From Polyporus tsugae (Eukaryota; Basidiomycota; Agaricomycetes; Polyporales; Polyporaceae): DNA of 64,000 nucleotides. The stretch covers positions 2,480,001 through 2,544,000 of the forward strand of contig JAHRBS010000007.1 in the NCBI GenBank assembly GCA_024305745.1, given 5' to 3'. Positions 24,801 to 34,815 of this stretch are shown in pieces; position 1 is the stretch's first letter, and each line of letters opens with the position of its first letter. The position numbers and the translations under genes are program-made. The notes under the pieces are model-generated. The model made no database searches. It saw nothing but the letters and a program-made list of their open reading frames with translations, and had not been told where the DNA came from.

Positions 24801-25071
24801 CGAGAGTAAAGTCGAACACTACAAAAAACAACTGGAAGCCGCGCAGCGGGCATCGGCCCATCATGCACAAGCCGCACTACCGGCCGAGTTCGTCAAAGCG
24901 CAGAAAACGAATGAGAGGTTGAGACAGGAGAATGCGGATCTACGAGACGAACTTGAAGAGTTGAACGTTATGGTTGAGGAGTTGAAGGGCAAGGTGAGCG
25001 GCTGGACAGGGTTGATAGGTTCTCCGAGAATAGGATCACCCATGTCGCCGACGCGACCATACGGGTTCTAA
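21888..25071 (+). CDS. TSC1: Hamartin/TSC1 homologue
   Basis: Exons 21888-22508, 22564-23217, 23282-24055, 24113-24316, 24382-24533, 24595-24723 and 24774-25071 give 943 aa. Hamartin pairs with TSC2/tuberin in the GTPase-activating complex that restrains Rheb and TORC1. The N-terminal 330 residues form the hamartin alpha-helical repeat domain, with LYYCFILPTSRLQLLILLNA and HRYFTFLYYLFPCNTIRFLR. A Ser/Thr/Pro-rich linker follows (about 430-600). From about 610 to the end there is a long coiled coil, starting near AIAGLQREILLLKNDLNLEL and running to LRQENADLRDELEELNVMVE, as in animal and fission-yeast TSC1. No TSC2 gene lies in the window. Confidence 0.9.
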
Positions 25072-25151
25072 TTAGGTTGAATTAGGAGTACACATGTACA
25101 TACTTATGCGGACGAGGATGGCAATTGACGTCGAACGTTGTGGAAAAGGGT

Positions 25152-25161
25152 GGAAGGTTCG
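25152..25161. promoter_or_regulatory. Heat-shock element, distal, HSP90 promoter
   Basis: GGAAG followed directly by GTTCG is two perfect inverted nGAAn/nTTCn units, about 180 bases before the HSP90 ATG. Together with the stronger element at 25213-25227 it forms a plausible HSF1 binding cluster. Confidence 0.5.
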
Positions 25162-25212
25162 ACCTGGAGCCTGAGGAAAGACGGGAGGCGGGCGCTTGAC
25201 TGGATTAGAGAT

Positions 25213-25227
25213 GGAAGGTTCTCGAAT
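25213..25227. promoter_or_regulatory. Heat-shock element (three perfect pentamers), HSP90 promoter
   Basis: GGAAG GTTCT CGAAT is three contiguous, perfectly alternating units (nGAAn nTTCn nGAAn), the minimal full site for an HSF trimer. It lies about 113 bases before the HSP90 start at 25340. A CATAAA-like element follows at about 25243. HSF control of HSP90 is well established in fungi, so the position makes functional sense. Confidence 0.8.
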
Positions 25228-25339
25228 GGAGTCGGGAGGCAAGTACATAAACCGTCTGCAGCCCTTTGCTCGTCCTCCAGCCCCGCCCGATCTTCTTCCC
25301 CATCTCATCTGCCCTCCCCTCACGACATTCATCCAAAAA

Positions 25340-27727
25340 ATGGCCTCCGAGAGCTTTGGCTTCCAGGCTGAGATCAGCCAGCTTCTCGACCTCATCATCA
25401 GTTCGTACATTCCTTTTTCGTACTCATTTTCGCGCCTCTCATACGCGCGTCGCGTCCACAGACACCTTCTACTCCAACAAGGAGATTTTCCTTCGTGAAA
25501 TCATCTCGAACGCCTCCGATGCCCTCGACAAAATTCGTTACGCGTCCCTCACCGACCCCTCCGTCCTCGACACGGGCAAGGATCTCGTTATCCGCATCGT
25601 CCCCGACAAGGAGAACAAAACCCTCTCCATCATCGACACCGGTGTTGGTATGACCAAGGCCGACCTTGTCAACAACCTCGGTACGATCGCCAAGTCCGGC
25701 ACGAAGGTGAGCAACCGCGGTTCAGTGGTGTCTATGCGCGGAAAGTTAACATTACATTCGCAGGGCTTTATGGAGGCGCTCCAGTCTGGCGCCGACATTT
25801 CCATGATCGGCCAGTTTGGTGTCGGTTTCTACTCCGGGTACCTCGTTGCCGAGCGCGTTCAGGTCATCTCGAAGCACAATGACGACGAGCAGTACATCTG
25901 GGAGTCCGCGGCCGGTGGCACCTTCACCATCACCCCCGACACCATCAACCCTCCTATCGGCCGTGGTACCGAAATCCGCCTCTATCTCAAGGAGGACCAG
26001 ACTGAGTACCTCGAGGAGAAGCGCATCAAGGAGATCGTCAAGAAGCATTCCGAGTTCATCTCCTACCCCATTCAGCTCTTGGTGACCAAGGAGGTGGAGA
26101 AGGCAAGTGTTCCTCTCGAACCTTACGCGCTTACCTCGATGTTCTGACCCCGTGATTGTAGGAGGTTGAAGACGAGGAGGAGGTTGAGGAGAAGGAGGAG
26201 GAGTCTAAGATCGAGGAGGTCGAGGACGAGGACAAGCCCAAGGAGAAGAAGACCAAGAAGATCAAAGAGAAGGAGACCCAGACCGAGGAGCTCAACAAGA
26301 CGAAGCCCATTTGGACCCGCAACCCGTCGGAGATCACTGCCGACGAGTACGGCGCATTTTACAAGAGCTTGACCAATGACTGGGAGGACCACCTCGCCGT
26401 CAAGCACTTCTCCGTCGAGGGTCAGCTTGAGTTCAAGGCTATCCTCTTCGCTCCTAAACGGTAACCATGCACACCCAGCGTCGTCACCTTACAATGCAGA
26501 GGCTGACTCGTGGCCATAGTGCTCCTTTCGACCTCTTCGAGTCGAAGAAGAAGCGCAACAACATCAAACTCTACGTCCGCCGCGTCTTCATCATGGACGA
26601 CTGCGAGGACCTCATCCCCGAGTACCTTAACTTCATCAAGGGTATCGTTGACTCTGAGGATCTTCCCCTCAACATCTCTCGTGAGACGCTCCAGCAGAAC
26701 AAGATCCTCAAGGTCATCCGCAAGAACCTCGTCAAGAAGTGCCTTGACCTCTTCTCTGAGATCGCGGAGGACAAGGACAACTTCAACAAGTTCTACGAGG
26801 CGTTCGGCAAGAACATCAAGCTTGGTGTTCACGAGGATGCTCAAAACCGCACGAAGCTCGCCGAGTTCCTGCGCTTCTACTCGACCAAGTCGAGTGAGGA
26901 GTTGACGTCGCTCAAGGGTGAGTACACTTCGTCTATGCCACAATACGCTCCTGGTGCTCATTACTACCGCAGACTACATTACTCGCATGCCTGAGGTTCA
27001 GAAGAACATCTACTACCTCACTGGCGAGTCGCTCTCCGCTGTCAAGGACTCTCCTTTCCTCGAGGTCCTGAAGAAGAAGGGCTTCGAGGTCCTCCTCCTT
27101 GTCGACCCCATCGACGAGTATGCCATCACCCAGCTCAAGGAGTTCGAGAGCCACAAGCTCATCTGCGTGTCGAAGGAGGGTCTCGAACTCGAGGAGACCG
27201 ATGAGGAGAAGGCGGCACGCGAGGCGGAGGCGACGCAGTTCGAGGAGCTCTGCAAGGCGGTTAAGGACGCGCTCGGCGACAAGGTCGAGAAGGTCGTCGT
27301 CTCCAACCGTATCACCGACTCTCCGTGCGTTCTCGTCACCGGCCAGTTTGGCTGGTCGTCAAACATGGAGCGTATCATGAAGGCTCAGGCGCTTCGTGAC
27401 TCTTCGATGTCGTCGTACATGGCGTCGAAGAAGACGCTCGAGCTCAACCCCCACAACCCGATCGTCAAGGAGCTCAAGCGCAAGGTCGCGGAGGACAAGG
27501 CGGACAAGTCCGTCCGCGACCTCACCTTCCTGCTCTTCGAGACCGCTCTCCTCACCTCTGGCTTCTCGCTCGACGACCCGACGTCGTTCGCGAAGCGCAT
27601 CCACCGCATGATTGCCCTCGGTCTCGACGTCGACGAGGAGGAGTCCGAGCCTACAGTGCCCTCGGCGAGCACTGAGACCCCCGCGGTAGAAGCTGCGGCA
27701 GCCTCGGCGATGGAGGAGATCGACTAG
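25340..27727 (+). CDS. HSP82: Cytosolic HSP90 chaperone
   Basis: Exons 25340-25400, 25462-25706, 25764-26102, 26162-26460, 26520-26917 and 26973-27727 give 698 aa, the usual length. All three domains are present: the GHKL ATPase with [39 protein letters not shown] and [15 protein letters not shown]; the acidic linker of Glu/Lys repeats (about 215-260); the middle domain with [20 protein letters not shown] and [13 protein letters not shown]; and the C-terminal dimerisation domain. The TPR-co-chaperone tail is MEEID rather than the common MEEVD, a conservative change. The third intron (26103-26161) begins GCAAGT and is GC-AG. Codon use is strongly biased to C/G-ending codons, as expected of a highly expressed gene. 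Heat-shock elements lie upstream. Confidence 0.98.
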
Positions 27728-28033
27728 AGGCTGCGCGGTCTTCTGGACGTCGGGTTGCGGCTGATACGTTACGAAGTTTCTTCCCATCTGTATCATAGAT
27801 TACTGTCGGGCATTGCTGTGTCTTGTTGCATCTCATCCACTCATCAGTACCATAGCATTGCAATGATTCATCCTTTTACTCTTCGATATCGCCATCTTCG
27901 TGCGCAGTTTGTTTCTCAGTCCTTCGGCTAGTGTCACGTCATGCGAAATATCTCTGCGGGAGCGTTGCGACGTCTGTCATTGCAGACACCGGATGCACCA
28001 TTTACATTGTTAGAGTCCGCGCGTCAGTATGAT
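27728..28033. other. Intergenic between convergent genes
   Basis: About 306 bases between the stops of HSP90 and the methyltransferase gene, presumably the two 3' UTRs. Nothing else seen. Confidence 0.4.
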
Positions 28034-29121
28034 CTACTTCTTCCTCGCAATGAAGAGGAAAGTCTGGTATGGGTACTCGAAGATCCCCTTGTCCTCGTCG
28101 ATCCACGTGAAATTCTCCTTGTGCTTTAGAACCTCGTCAATATCATCAAGGACCTTCTGTCTAACCTCCGGCTCCAGTACCGCGATGTAGCTCTTGCTGC
28201 ACGCGCGATCGACGACAATGTCACGGGTACCGGGCAGGACGTAGTCCCACACGTTATCCTCCGGCGACTGGAAGTTCGCCTGGTAGCCGGGCGTCGAGAA
28301 GATGGCACGCCATAGGCCGAGACGGAACTGCGGTGATCCGCTTTCGAACCGCTCATAGCAATCGCGCAGCTGAGCGACCCACATCGCACGGTTCCTGGAG
28401 GTGCGAAAGGCAACAATGTAAAGATAGGCTGGGCGAGGCGCAGGGTGTGAGCGGGGGAGGCTCACCTGTCCTCGAGGTTCCAGATCAAGGCGATGATTCC
28501 TCCGGGCTTGAGCACCCGTGCGAACTCGACGGACGCACTGTCGTAGTCGGGGCACCAGTGGAAGGCCTTCCGGCTCCGCATTAGTCGCGCAGCGTCTTAG
28601 AGTTAGGGAGAGACAGCTGCGAGGAGACAAACCTGGGCAATGACGATGAGATCGGCCCATCCGTCCTCGATCCCGGTGGTGTCAAAGGTGCCAGGGTGGG
28701 TGGACACCCGCGGGTCCGTTGTGGCCTTGGCGAACACCTCACGCATGCCTGCGCTGGGCTCGAGGGCCCGCAGTTCCTTCACGGAGTGGGCCCATTCCGG
28801 GTGCGCGAGCAGGGCGCGGGTGAAGAGGCCAGTGCCGGCACCGATCCTGAGCAGTCGGCACAGCATGTCATATCAATCATCCGGGGGAACAGTCTCAGGA
28901 CGACAGTGCACGACGTACTCGACGATGTTCAAAGGGCCGGGTGCCTTGACGGCCTGGCGGATGTGCGCCAGCGCGTTAGGCTGGTATGAGGGCCGTGCAC
29001 TAAGAACGGAAAGGATGTCAGGTGTACTAGTTGCCTAAAGCACAGCGTTTGCATACCGATCGTAGAGCTCGTTTCCAGTACCAAACCCAGCTTGCGCGAC
29101 CGCATGAATCGTAGAAGACAT
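28034..29121 (-). CDS. Class I SAM-dependent methyltransferase (Crg1/Tmt1-like)
   Basis: Exons 29121-29057, 28999-28919, 28846-28633, 28566-28466 and 28394-28034 give 273 aa. The N-terminal FGTGNELYDRARPSYQPNAL and the SAM motif IVEIGAGTGLFTRALL place it with small-molecule methyltransferases of the Crg1/trans-aconitate type. DLIVIAQAFHWCPDYDSASV and VLKPGGIIALIWNLEDRNR follow, both typical of that group. Substrate is unknown. Yeast Crg1 and Tmt1 act on cantharidin-like compounds and aconitate, but related fungal paralogues differ, so no substrate is assigned. It is not next to any biosynthetic enzyme, so a secondary-metabolite role is not suggested by context. Confidence 0.85.
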
Positions 29122-29518
29122 CCTGTAGTATTGGTCTGAGTCTCGGACGCAGCGCGATCTGTCGTGTGGTGTGTAGTTGTCAGACTCGGTCAGCTGACTG
29201 ACTACAACACCAGCTGGTAACGGGAGGGCTCACCACGGGGAGATCGATAAGACGTACTAGAAATCACGAATGCACATATTCTCGACTCACATCCTTTTAT
29301 CCATGTCGGTCGAGCGACTCCGCATGAGTCTTGCGCTATACTTAGCAGGGGATCGTAATGATAACGACAGCCCGAATGTCCGACATAGAACATGGGAGGG
29401 AATTCGTACACAAGCGATTTGAGTCCGCAAGTGCCAGTTCAACATGATCATACACTTGACGCTACGGCCGATACATGCCCGAAGACAACGGTGGGGCTCG
29501 CGGGAGATAGGAGCAAAA
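29122..29518. other. Intergenic upstream of the methyltransferase gene
   Basis: About 400 bases between the methyltransferase start and the tRNA gene. No exon, tRNA or repeat visible. Confidence 0.4.
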
Positions 29519-29611
29519 CGACACCAGCAGGATTTGAACCTGCGCTCCCAGAGGGAAACAGATGACGGGTCAGGTTCGAATCTGTCGCCTTAACCACTCG
29601 GCCATAGTGTC
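29519..29611 (-). tRNA. tRNA-Ser(CGA) with an 11-nt intron
   Basis: Read on the minus strand, GACACTA pairs with TGGTGTC to form the acceptor stem, followed by discriminator G. The D arm is GGCCGAGTGGTTAAGGC. The anticodon stem ACAGA/TCTGT encloses a loop TTCGAA...A with anticodon CGA. An 11-nt insert (CCTGACCCGTC) lies one base 3' of the anticodon, the canonical position for tRNA introns. The extra arm is long, with CCC/GGG pairing, as in serine tRNAs, and the T arm is GCAGG-TTCAAAT-CCTGC. It decodes UCG. B-box sequence GGTTCAAATCC is intact. Confidence 0.93.
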
Positions 29612-30572
29612 TTGCCCTTCGGGTCAGTTTATTTTTCTATATTCGGTTGAATCGTCGGAAGGGCGCCAGCCTTAGCGCAAGACAACTCAGTGAACCTTCG
29701 ACTCGTGGCACTAATAAACAATCCTCGCCGGCCGTGAACGCAAACTTCTGAGGTGAAAATTTGACAACCTAGGCTCGTTGACTCACGTTCCCGGCAGACG
29801 GGAGACCACTTCAACGCTCAGACTCCCATGCTAGCCAGATGTTGCATGCCACAGTGAGTATGGGCACAAAGGGTGGCAGCCAATGACCTACCATTTTAGA
29901 AGTAAGGGCCAATCACCCAGCTGCAGAGCTCGAAACTACATGATGTGAGCTTGTACCACTTGTGACGGTGCATATACTTACATCTAAAAGTGTTTCATCA
30001 TACAGATGTGTTCGAGAGCCCCGCGAGCCTGAGGCGCTTCAAAATGGTGACCAGCGTCGTCGGCATGAGAAGCTCCTTTCGAGGCGAAGTTCCATCTCGG
30101 CATTTCGGCGGTGCATTCGTGTTCCGCACATATCGCCGTTTGATGGTCGGTGAGCAACTGGGACTGGGACAGCGACGTGATGCACATTCGTGACGGTTGA
30201 CCAATGCGCTGTCAGATTAAAACGGCATGCCGTGAAGGGAAAGTCATGCCTATACGGAGAATTCCTTGCACCACTTTAGGAGAACAGAGGTGGTTTGTCC
30301 TGTTTTCTTGAACATATCCGTGTGTCGCACGGCATATCCGCCGTATCAACCCGAAGATATAGAGATCCATCCAGCAAAGATCCGTTCGCAGTACTTGCAT
30401 GTCAGTGCTGTCCAACTTCCGGCTCCCGTACCGCCGTTCGCATGGGAATGCAACTGAGCGAGTCTTTTCACACCCCACGCCGGTGCTGTTCTGCGGTACT
30501 TATAGTCTTGCCCACCAGCAGTGAGACCTTGTCGACCTTGATGGTCCGCCCTCGTTGTTATACTTGCACAAC
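29612..30572. other. Intergenic between the tRNA and the first DUF6533 gene
   Basis: Nearly 1 kb with no supportable gene on either strand. It includes the upstream region of the first DUF6533 gene and of the tRNA. Short open frames present show no intron logic or motif. Confidence 0.4.
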
Positions 30573-32175
30573 ATGGATATCGACGCCGACTCCCAGGAGG
30601 AATCAATAGTAAACTATTTTGCCAATACGTGAGTGATGCTCCCCTTGAGCACTCGAGGATTCTGACGATTTGATAACTTTTAGGCAGACCTTCAACTACA
30701 CTGATCTCGCTGTGTTCGGTAAGTGGTTTCCATATGCTTCATGTGCACGTACGCTCACTCGTTCCGGTGACCGGTGTTGTAGTGGTCCTCGTCTTCGAGT
30801 ATCTTGTGACCTTTGATCGCGAAGTTCACTTTGCATGGGGCCGTAAACCTTCATGGGCAAGAACCATATTCCTCCTGAATCGATACTTGAGCATTCTAGA
30901 GTACTTCCTCGTGTTGGGTCCTCTATTGCCCACAGTTAGCACCTTTGTGAGTAATTTTGCGGCAATTAGAGCGCGATGCATACTGACACAGCTCCACAGA
31001 GGTAAATCCTGACGTTGCGCGGATTGTTGCTTGTCTCATCTCATTGCAGTTGCGTTTTCCTGACAAAATCGATGCAAGCGATCCAAGTCATTCTGTACGT
31101 CGTATGGGCAGGTTTGTCGATCCAATCTCCATGACCGTGTACATCACATGACCTGGCGTAGCCTTCTCGGGAACTCGTATCTACGCGATTAGCACACGCA
31201 ATTGGTCTGTCACCTCAATCGTCGTCTTACTTGCTCTGGTACCTGCTGTGATGAATGCGGTATGTATGACATAATCCTATCGTGTTACAGTACAAATGAC
31301 GTTCACTCCCAGTACACTATCACGGTGACGCCGGTTGCCGTCACTCCCGACGGTTGTATGGGCAGAATGGAGCTATCCGTATCCACATGGGCCGCGTTAG
31401 TTCACTCATTCTGTGTCATGATCTCTGACTTATGCATTACCTGCTAGTCGTAGGTCCTTGCAGCTGAGGCCACAATTTGCACGATGACGATTGCTCTTCT
31501 AGTGTCTGCGGCAACGAGGTCGTCCATGATCGTCTCCGACGCTATTGTGATCATAGTGACTTGGATCAGGACATGGAGCACCATTCGTGTTGCGAAGAGA
31601 CTTCATGTGCAGATGTCCTTCACGAGTCTAGTTCTAAATGAAGGCATCCTTTACTTTTGGTGAGCAGAACTCGATCGGGAATGGAAGATGCACGTTCATA
31701 ATCGTTTGTGTCAGCATTGTATTGTCACTCAACATCGTACAGATCGTCTTCGACTTCGTCGAGGTCGGCAGCTTCTCGCTCATTCTTCCCTTCCTGAACG
31801 TGTGAGTTTGGACTTCTACTCCAAGGCTCTGACACTCACTGGATCGGCCCAACAGTTTTACGCCGATTTTGATATCCCGCTTCTTCATGGACCTCGACGA
31901 CCTCACCACCCATGACCTTCATCTCCCCTCGATCAGTTCATCAGGGGCAGACCACAAAGGCATTGGCTCAACTCTCCACTTTCTCGATCCTGGCAGTACG
32001 GTACGTGCCTGCTTGCAACTCTCTTAGTTTACTCCTGACGCCATAGCAGGTCGCGTGCTACTCGCCACACTCCCAGAACTTTAAAGGTTACCACAGCGAG
32101 GGCGATATCAACGCGGTCAAGGACATTGATTCGGTCTTGGCCGAGAAAGCATACCGATCGTGGAAGACCTTGTAG
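30573..32175 (+). CDS. DUF6533-family seven-helix membrane protein, copy A
   Basis: Exons 30573-30628, 30684-30718, 30783-30946, 31000-31001, 31050-31111, 31162-31259, 31313-31395, 31448-31449, 31503-31659, 31715-31801, 31856-32000 and 32050-32175 give 338 aa. The N-terminal block LVFEYLVTFDREVHFAWGRK, then WARTIFLLNRYLSILEY, is the hallmark of this basidiomycete-expanded family, which has a GPCR-like topology of about seven helices. Later helices include IQVILYVVWAAFSGTRIYAI, SMIVSDAIVIIVTWIRTW and TPILISRFFMDL. Two exons of 2 nt (AG and TC) are needed to hold the frame. The family has no proven ligand or function. The cytosolic tail is short and Ser/His-rich. Confidence 0.78.
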
Positions 32176-32833
32176 GTGCTGGCGAACGAGAAGATGAACA
32201 GAACACGTTGTACAGTACGCGTCTTCGATCGATCAAGTGTGTCCCGTCTATGTTCTGTTTGCCAGATATAATTGGCGCAAAGCCCGTCAGTGGACCGCAC
32301 CCGACAGCGGTGAGCCTCGGGAGCCAAGGTCGCCGAATTGGACCCTGACTGGAGACGCAATGCCCATGCGCAGCACTGGTTTGGCGTAGCTTCTCTTCTC
32401 TTCTCCGTCGCATCGTTCGAATAGCTACCCAATCCCGTCGCTGCTAGACGACTGCAGATTGTGGGCGGCGACACTCGTTGGGCGATGCCCATGTCGAACG
32501 AGCCACAAATAGGAAGGGACGCCGCGCGCGTCGTTTGTGGCATCGGCAGTGGTTCCTCCAAACGATGTGATGGAGGGACATAACGCTGTATTCTTGCCGA
32601 GTGGGCTTTATCTGACCATAGCAACGTCCGCTGAGGCGAAGTGTGTGTCTGGTACCCTGAGAAACTCTCACCGCCACTCCTGGTATCAGAGTTGGATTGA
32701 TACGTCGCCCGAACCACCATGGCAGCGAGCGCTGTGGGATCGCCAATGGGCATATATAGTCGCCCAGCTGGCTCTGAACTGCATGCCCAGCCGGCCTTGA
32801 TGGCCCATCCTTCTTATTGGGTCACCTTGCAGC
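32176..32833. other. Intergenic between the two DUF6533 genes
   Basis: About 660 bases, presumably the 3' UTR of copy A and the promoter of copy B. A long minus-strand open frame overlaps it and the end of copy A but looks like a chance frame. Confidence 0.4.
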
Positions 32834-34499
32834 ATGTCATCTGCCACTGGTTCCAACGCTCCTGGAGAGGATGACCTCCAGATACTCGCCGTCCTCAACT
32901 TTTACCAGGTCAAGTGAGTGGCCGACTCTTTTTGGGTTGTGCTCTTGGAAACTAACCAAGTGTTTGCTTCTCATTGGCAGCCAATTGCGTCTGTTCATCG
33001 CATCTGCAGGCTTTGGTTCGTCCTCCATATGAATATACTTCCGCTCTTGACTGATATTTCATCTATAGCTCTTCTATTCTTCGAATATTTAATAACCTTC
33101 AACCGCGAGCTCTGTTACGTTCGAGACCACAAACGAACATGGGCGAAAGCGATGTTCATCCTCAACCGGTATATCAGCCTCTTCCAGGCCTTCGTCAATC
33201 TTTTCTCCGCCATGTTGCCCGTGTCTCCCTTTGTGCGTATGTCCTCTTCACTAAAGCGTATCGTGTACGCTGACAACACAATTCAGAGGTAAGCAGGAAC
33301 TCAGGACGTACCTGCGTTGCCGGCCAACTCCAGTATCCTTTTTCTAGTTGTGTATTTTTAGGACGTACAATAGAAGTTTGTCAGATTTCTCTCTATGCTG
33401 TTTGGGCAGGTGAGTAACCAACCCTGACAGTCCTCCAATGTTTCTGACGGATAGGGTAGTGTTCTCGGCCTTGAGGGTCTACGCCCTCAGCAATAACGAT
33501 CGGGTGATCGTGGCGCTCGTGGCGCTACTATCCTCAGCTCCCGTTATGACATTCATTGTGAGTGTGCCGTGTCCTATGGCCTGGTTATTAGGTTGAGGGA
33601 ACGACGCCAGGCAATCTCATTCGCGGCCGACTATGAGATTGATGTAGTCCCATATGCGCCTCACCCCATCTGTGACCTGGGTTACAATATAACCGCGGAA
33701 CTGTTTCAAAAGTGAGCGAGCATCATAGATAATTATCAAATAGTCTTGCTGACATGGTACACGGCACATCAGGCGTAAGCTATGTCACGGGCCTTGATAC
33801 TACAGCCCATGGATGGAGTGCTTGACATCTGTATTTTCAGTCGGCATCCTAACTCACGTCTCACTCATCCTTGCGGAGGCTCTCGTTATCGTGGTGACAT
33901 TCGTGAGGATTTGGAATGTCGCCCTCAGCCGGAACGTTGCGATGGTCCAAGTCCCTCGGTTAGTTCTCAAGGAAGGAGTACTGTATTTCCTGTCAGTGCC
34001 CCCCGCCATTTGCGTCCGCCACAGTCTGACTAGGGTTGCCTTTTGCACCGCAGGACCATGCTGTTGGTCAACGGCACTCAGATCATCTCGGATTTCCTCT
34101 TCGACCCACAGTTCACCTCGGCTTGTTCCATCTTTAACCTGTAAGTAGACTCTTTGATACGTGTGGTCGGAGGTCACAATGGTCTTACTCCGGCGGTGTC
34201 AGTTTGGTGCCCATTCTGGTATCGCGATTCTACTTGAATCTCCACGACGTTCGCAAGGCTGAAGATGAGCGGAAAGCCGAGGAAAGGAGGTCCGATTTGG
34301 AGATGGCCAAATCATCGTGGAAAGGCAAGGTACGGCATGTTTGAATACAAAGAGACCCGTCTAGAGCTGATGGACTGTCCGGATGCAGCCTCTCCCTCAG
34401 ATTCCTGAACACGATATCGACGATACCAAGATTTTCTACGTCAACGAGGTCTTCCAGTACACCAGGCGGGTGTTGGGCAGGGGCGCCACTTGTGCGTAG
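32834..34499 (+). CDS. DUF6533-family seven-helix membrane protein, copy B
   Basis: Exons 32834-32913, 32981-33015, 33069-33232, 33287-33288, 33348-33409, 33460-33557, 33611-33711, 33773-33774, 33841-33991, 34054-34140, 34203-34329 and 34389-34499 give 339 aa. It is a diverged tandem paralogue of the gene before it: LLFFEYLITFNRELCYVRDH, then WAKAMFILNRYISLFQAF, QISLYAVWAVFSALRVYAL, ALVIVVTFVRIW and VPILVSRFYLNL. Seven exon lengths (35, 164, 2, 62, 98, 2, 87) are the same in both copies. The two 2-nt exons here are AG and GC. The tail differs from copy A, being charged (KAEDERKAEERRSD) and ending without a known motif. Function unknown; membrane receptor-like topology only. Confidence 0.8.
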
Positions 34500-34815
34500 G
34501 CCGCAAGTCGCTAGACCACTGGCACATCTAGAGACAGCTTTGAATCATAAATATTGGCCTGATAGGGTTTCGGTTTGGCTTCATCTTACTTTCGTTCCTC
34601 GTATTGTCCTTTTCTTTCGTTCTTGGCCCTCTATCTTTTACCCTACATCGGCCATTTGGCCCTGGTTCTCATAACGCGTACTTTCTTTGGATTTGGTATA
34701 TGCAGCAATGCACAGCTTGTGATATGACTCCTTATCTCATGATAACGATGTACAATCCATCTGCCCCGTTTCGCGTGCAAGAGAGCCTCCTTCCAACGTT
34801 ACGCCACACCCAACG
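34500..34815. other. Intergenic between convergent genes
   Basis: About 316 bases between the stops of DUF6533 copy B and the MYND protein gene. AT-richer than its neighbours; no gene seen. Confidence 0.4.

Noticed and set aside
31379..31453. Single intron with GTATCC donor in DUF6533 copy A instead of a 2-nt exon
   Set aside because: It keeps frame but inserts residues that copy B lacks and uses a poor donor. The TC microexon version gives standard introns and better agreement with copy B.
32088..32753. Minus-strand open frame of 221 codons
   Set aside because: It overlaps the last exon of DUF6533 copy A in antisense and lacks motifs and splice logic.
32176..32833. Possible degraded third DUF6533 copy between the two genes
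   Set aside because: No trace of the conserved EYL(V/I)TF-RE block or other helices was found in any frame.
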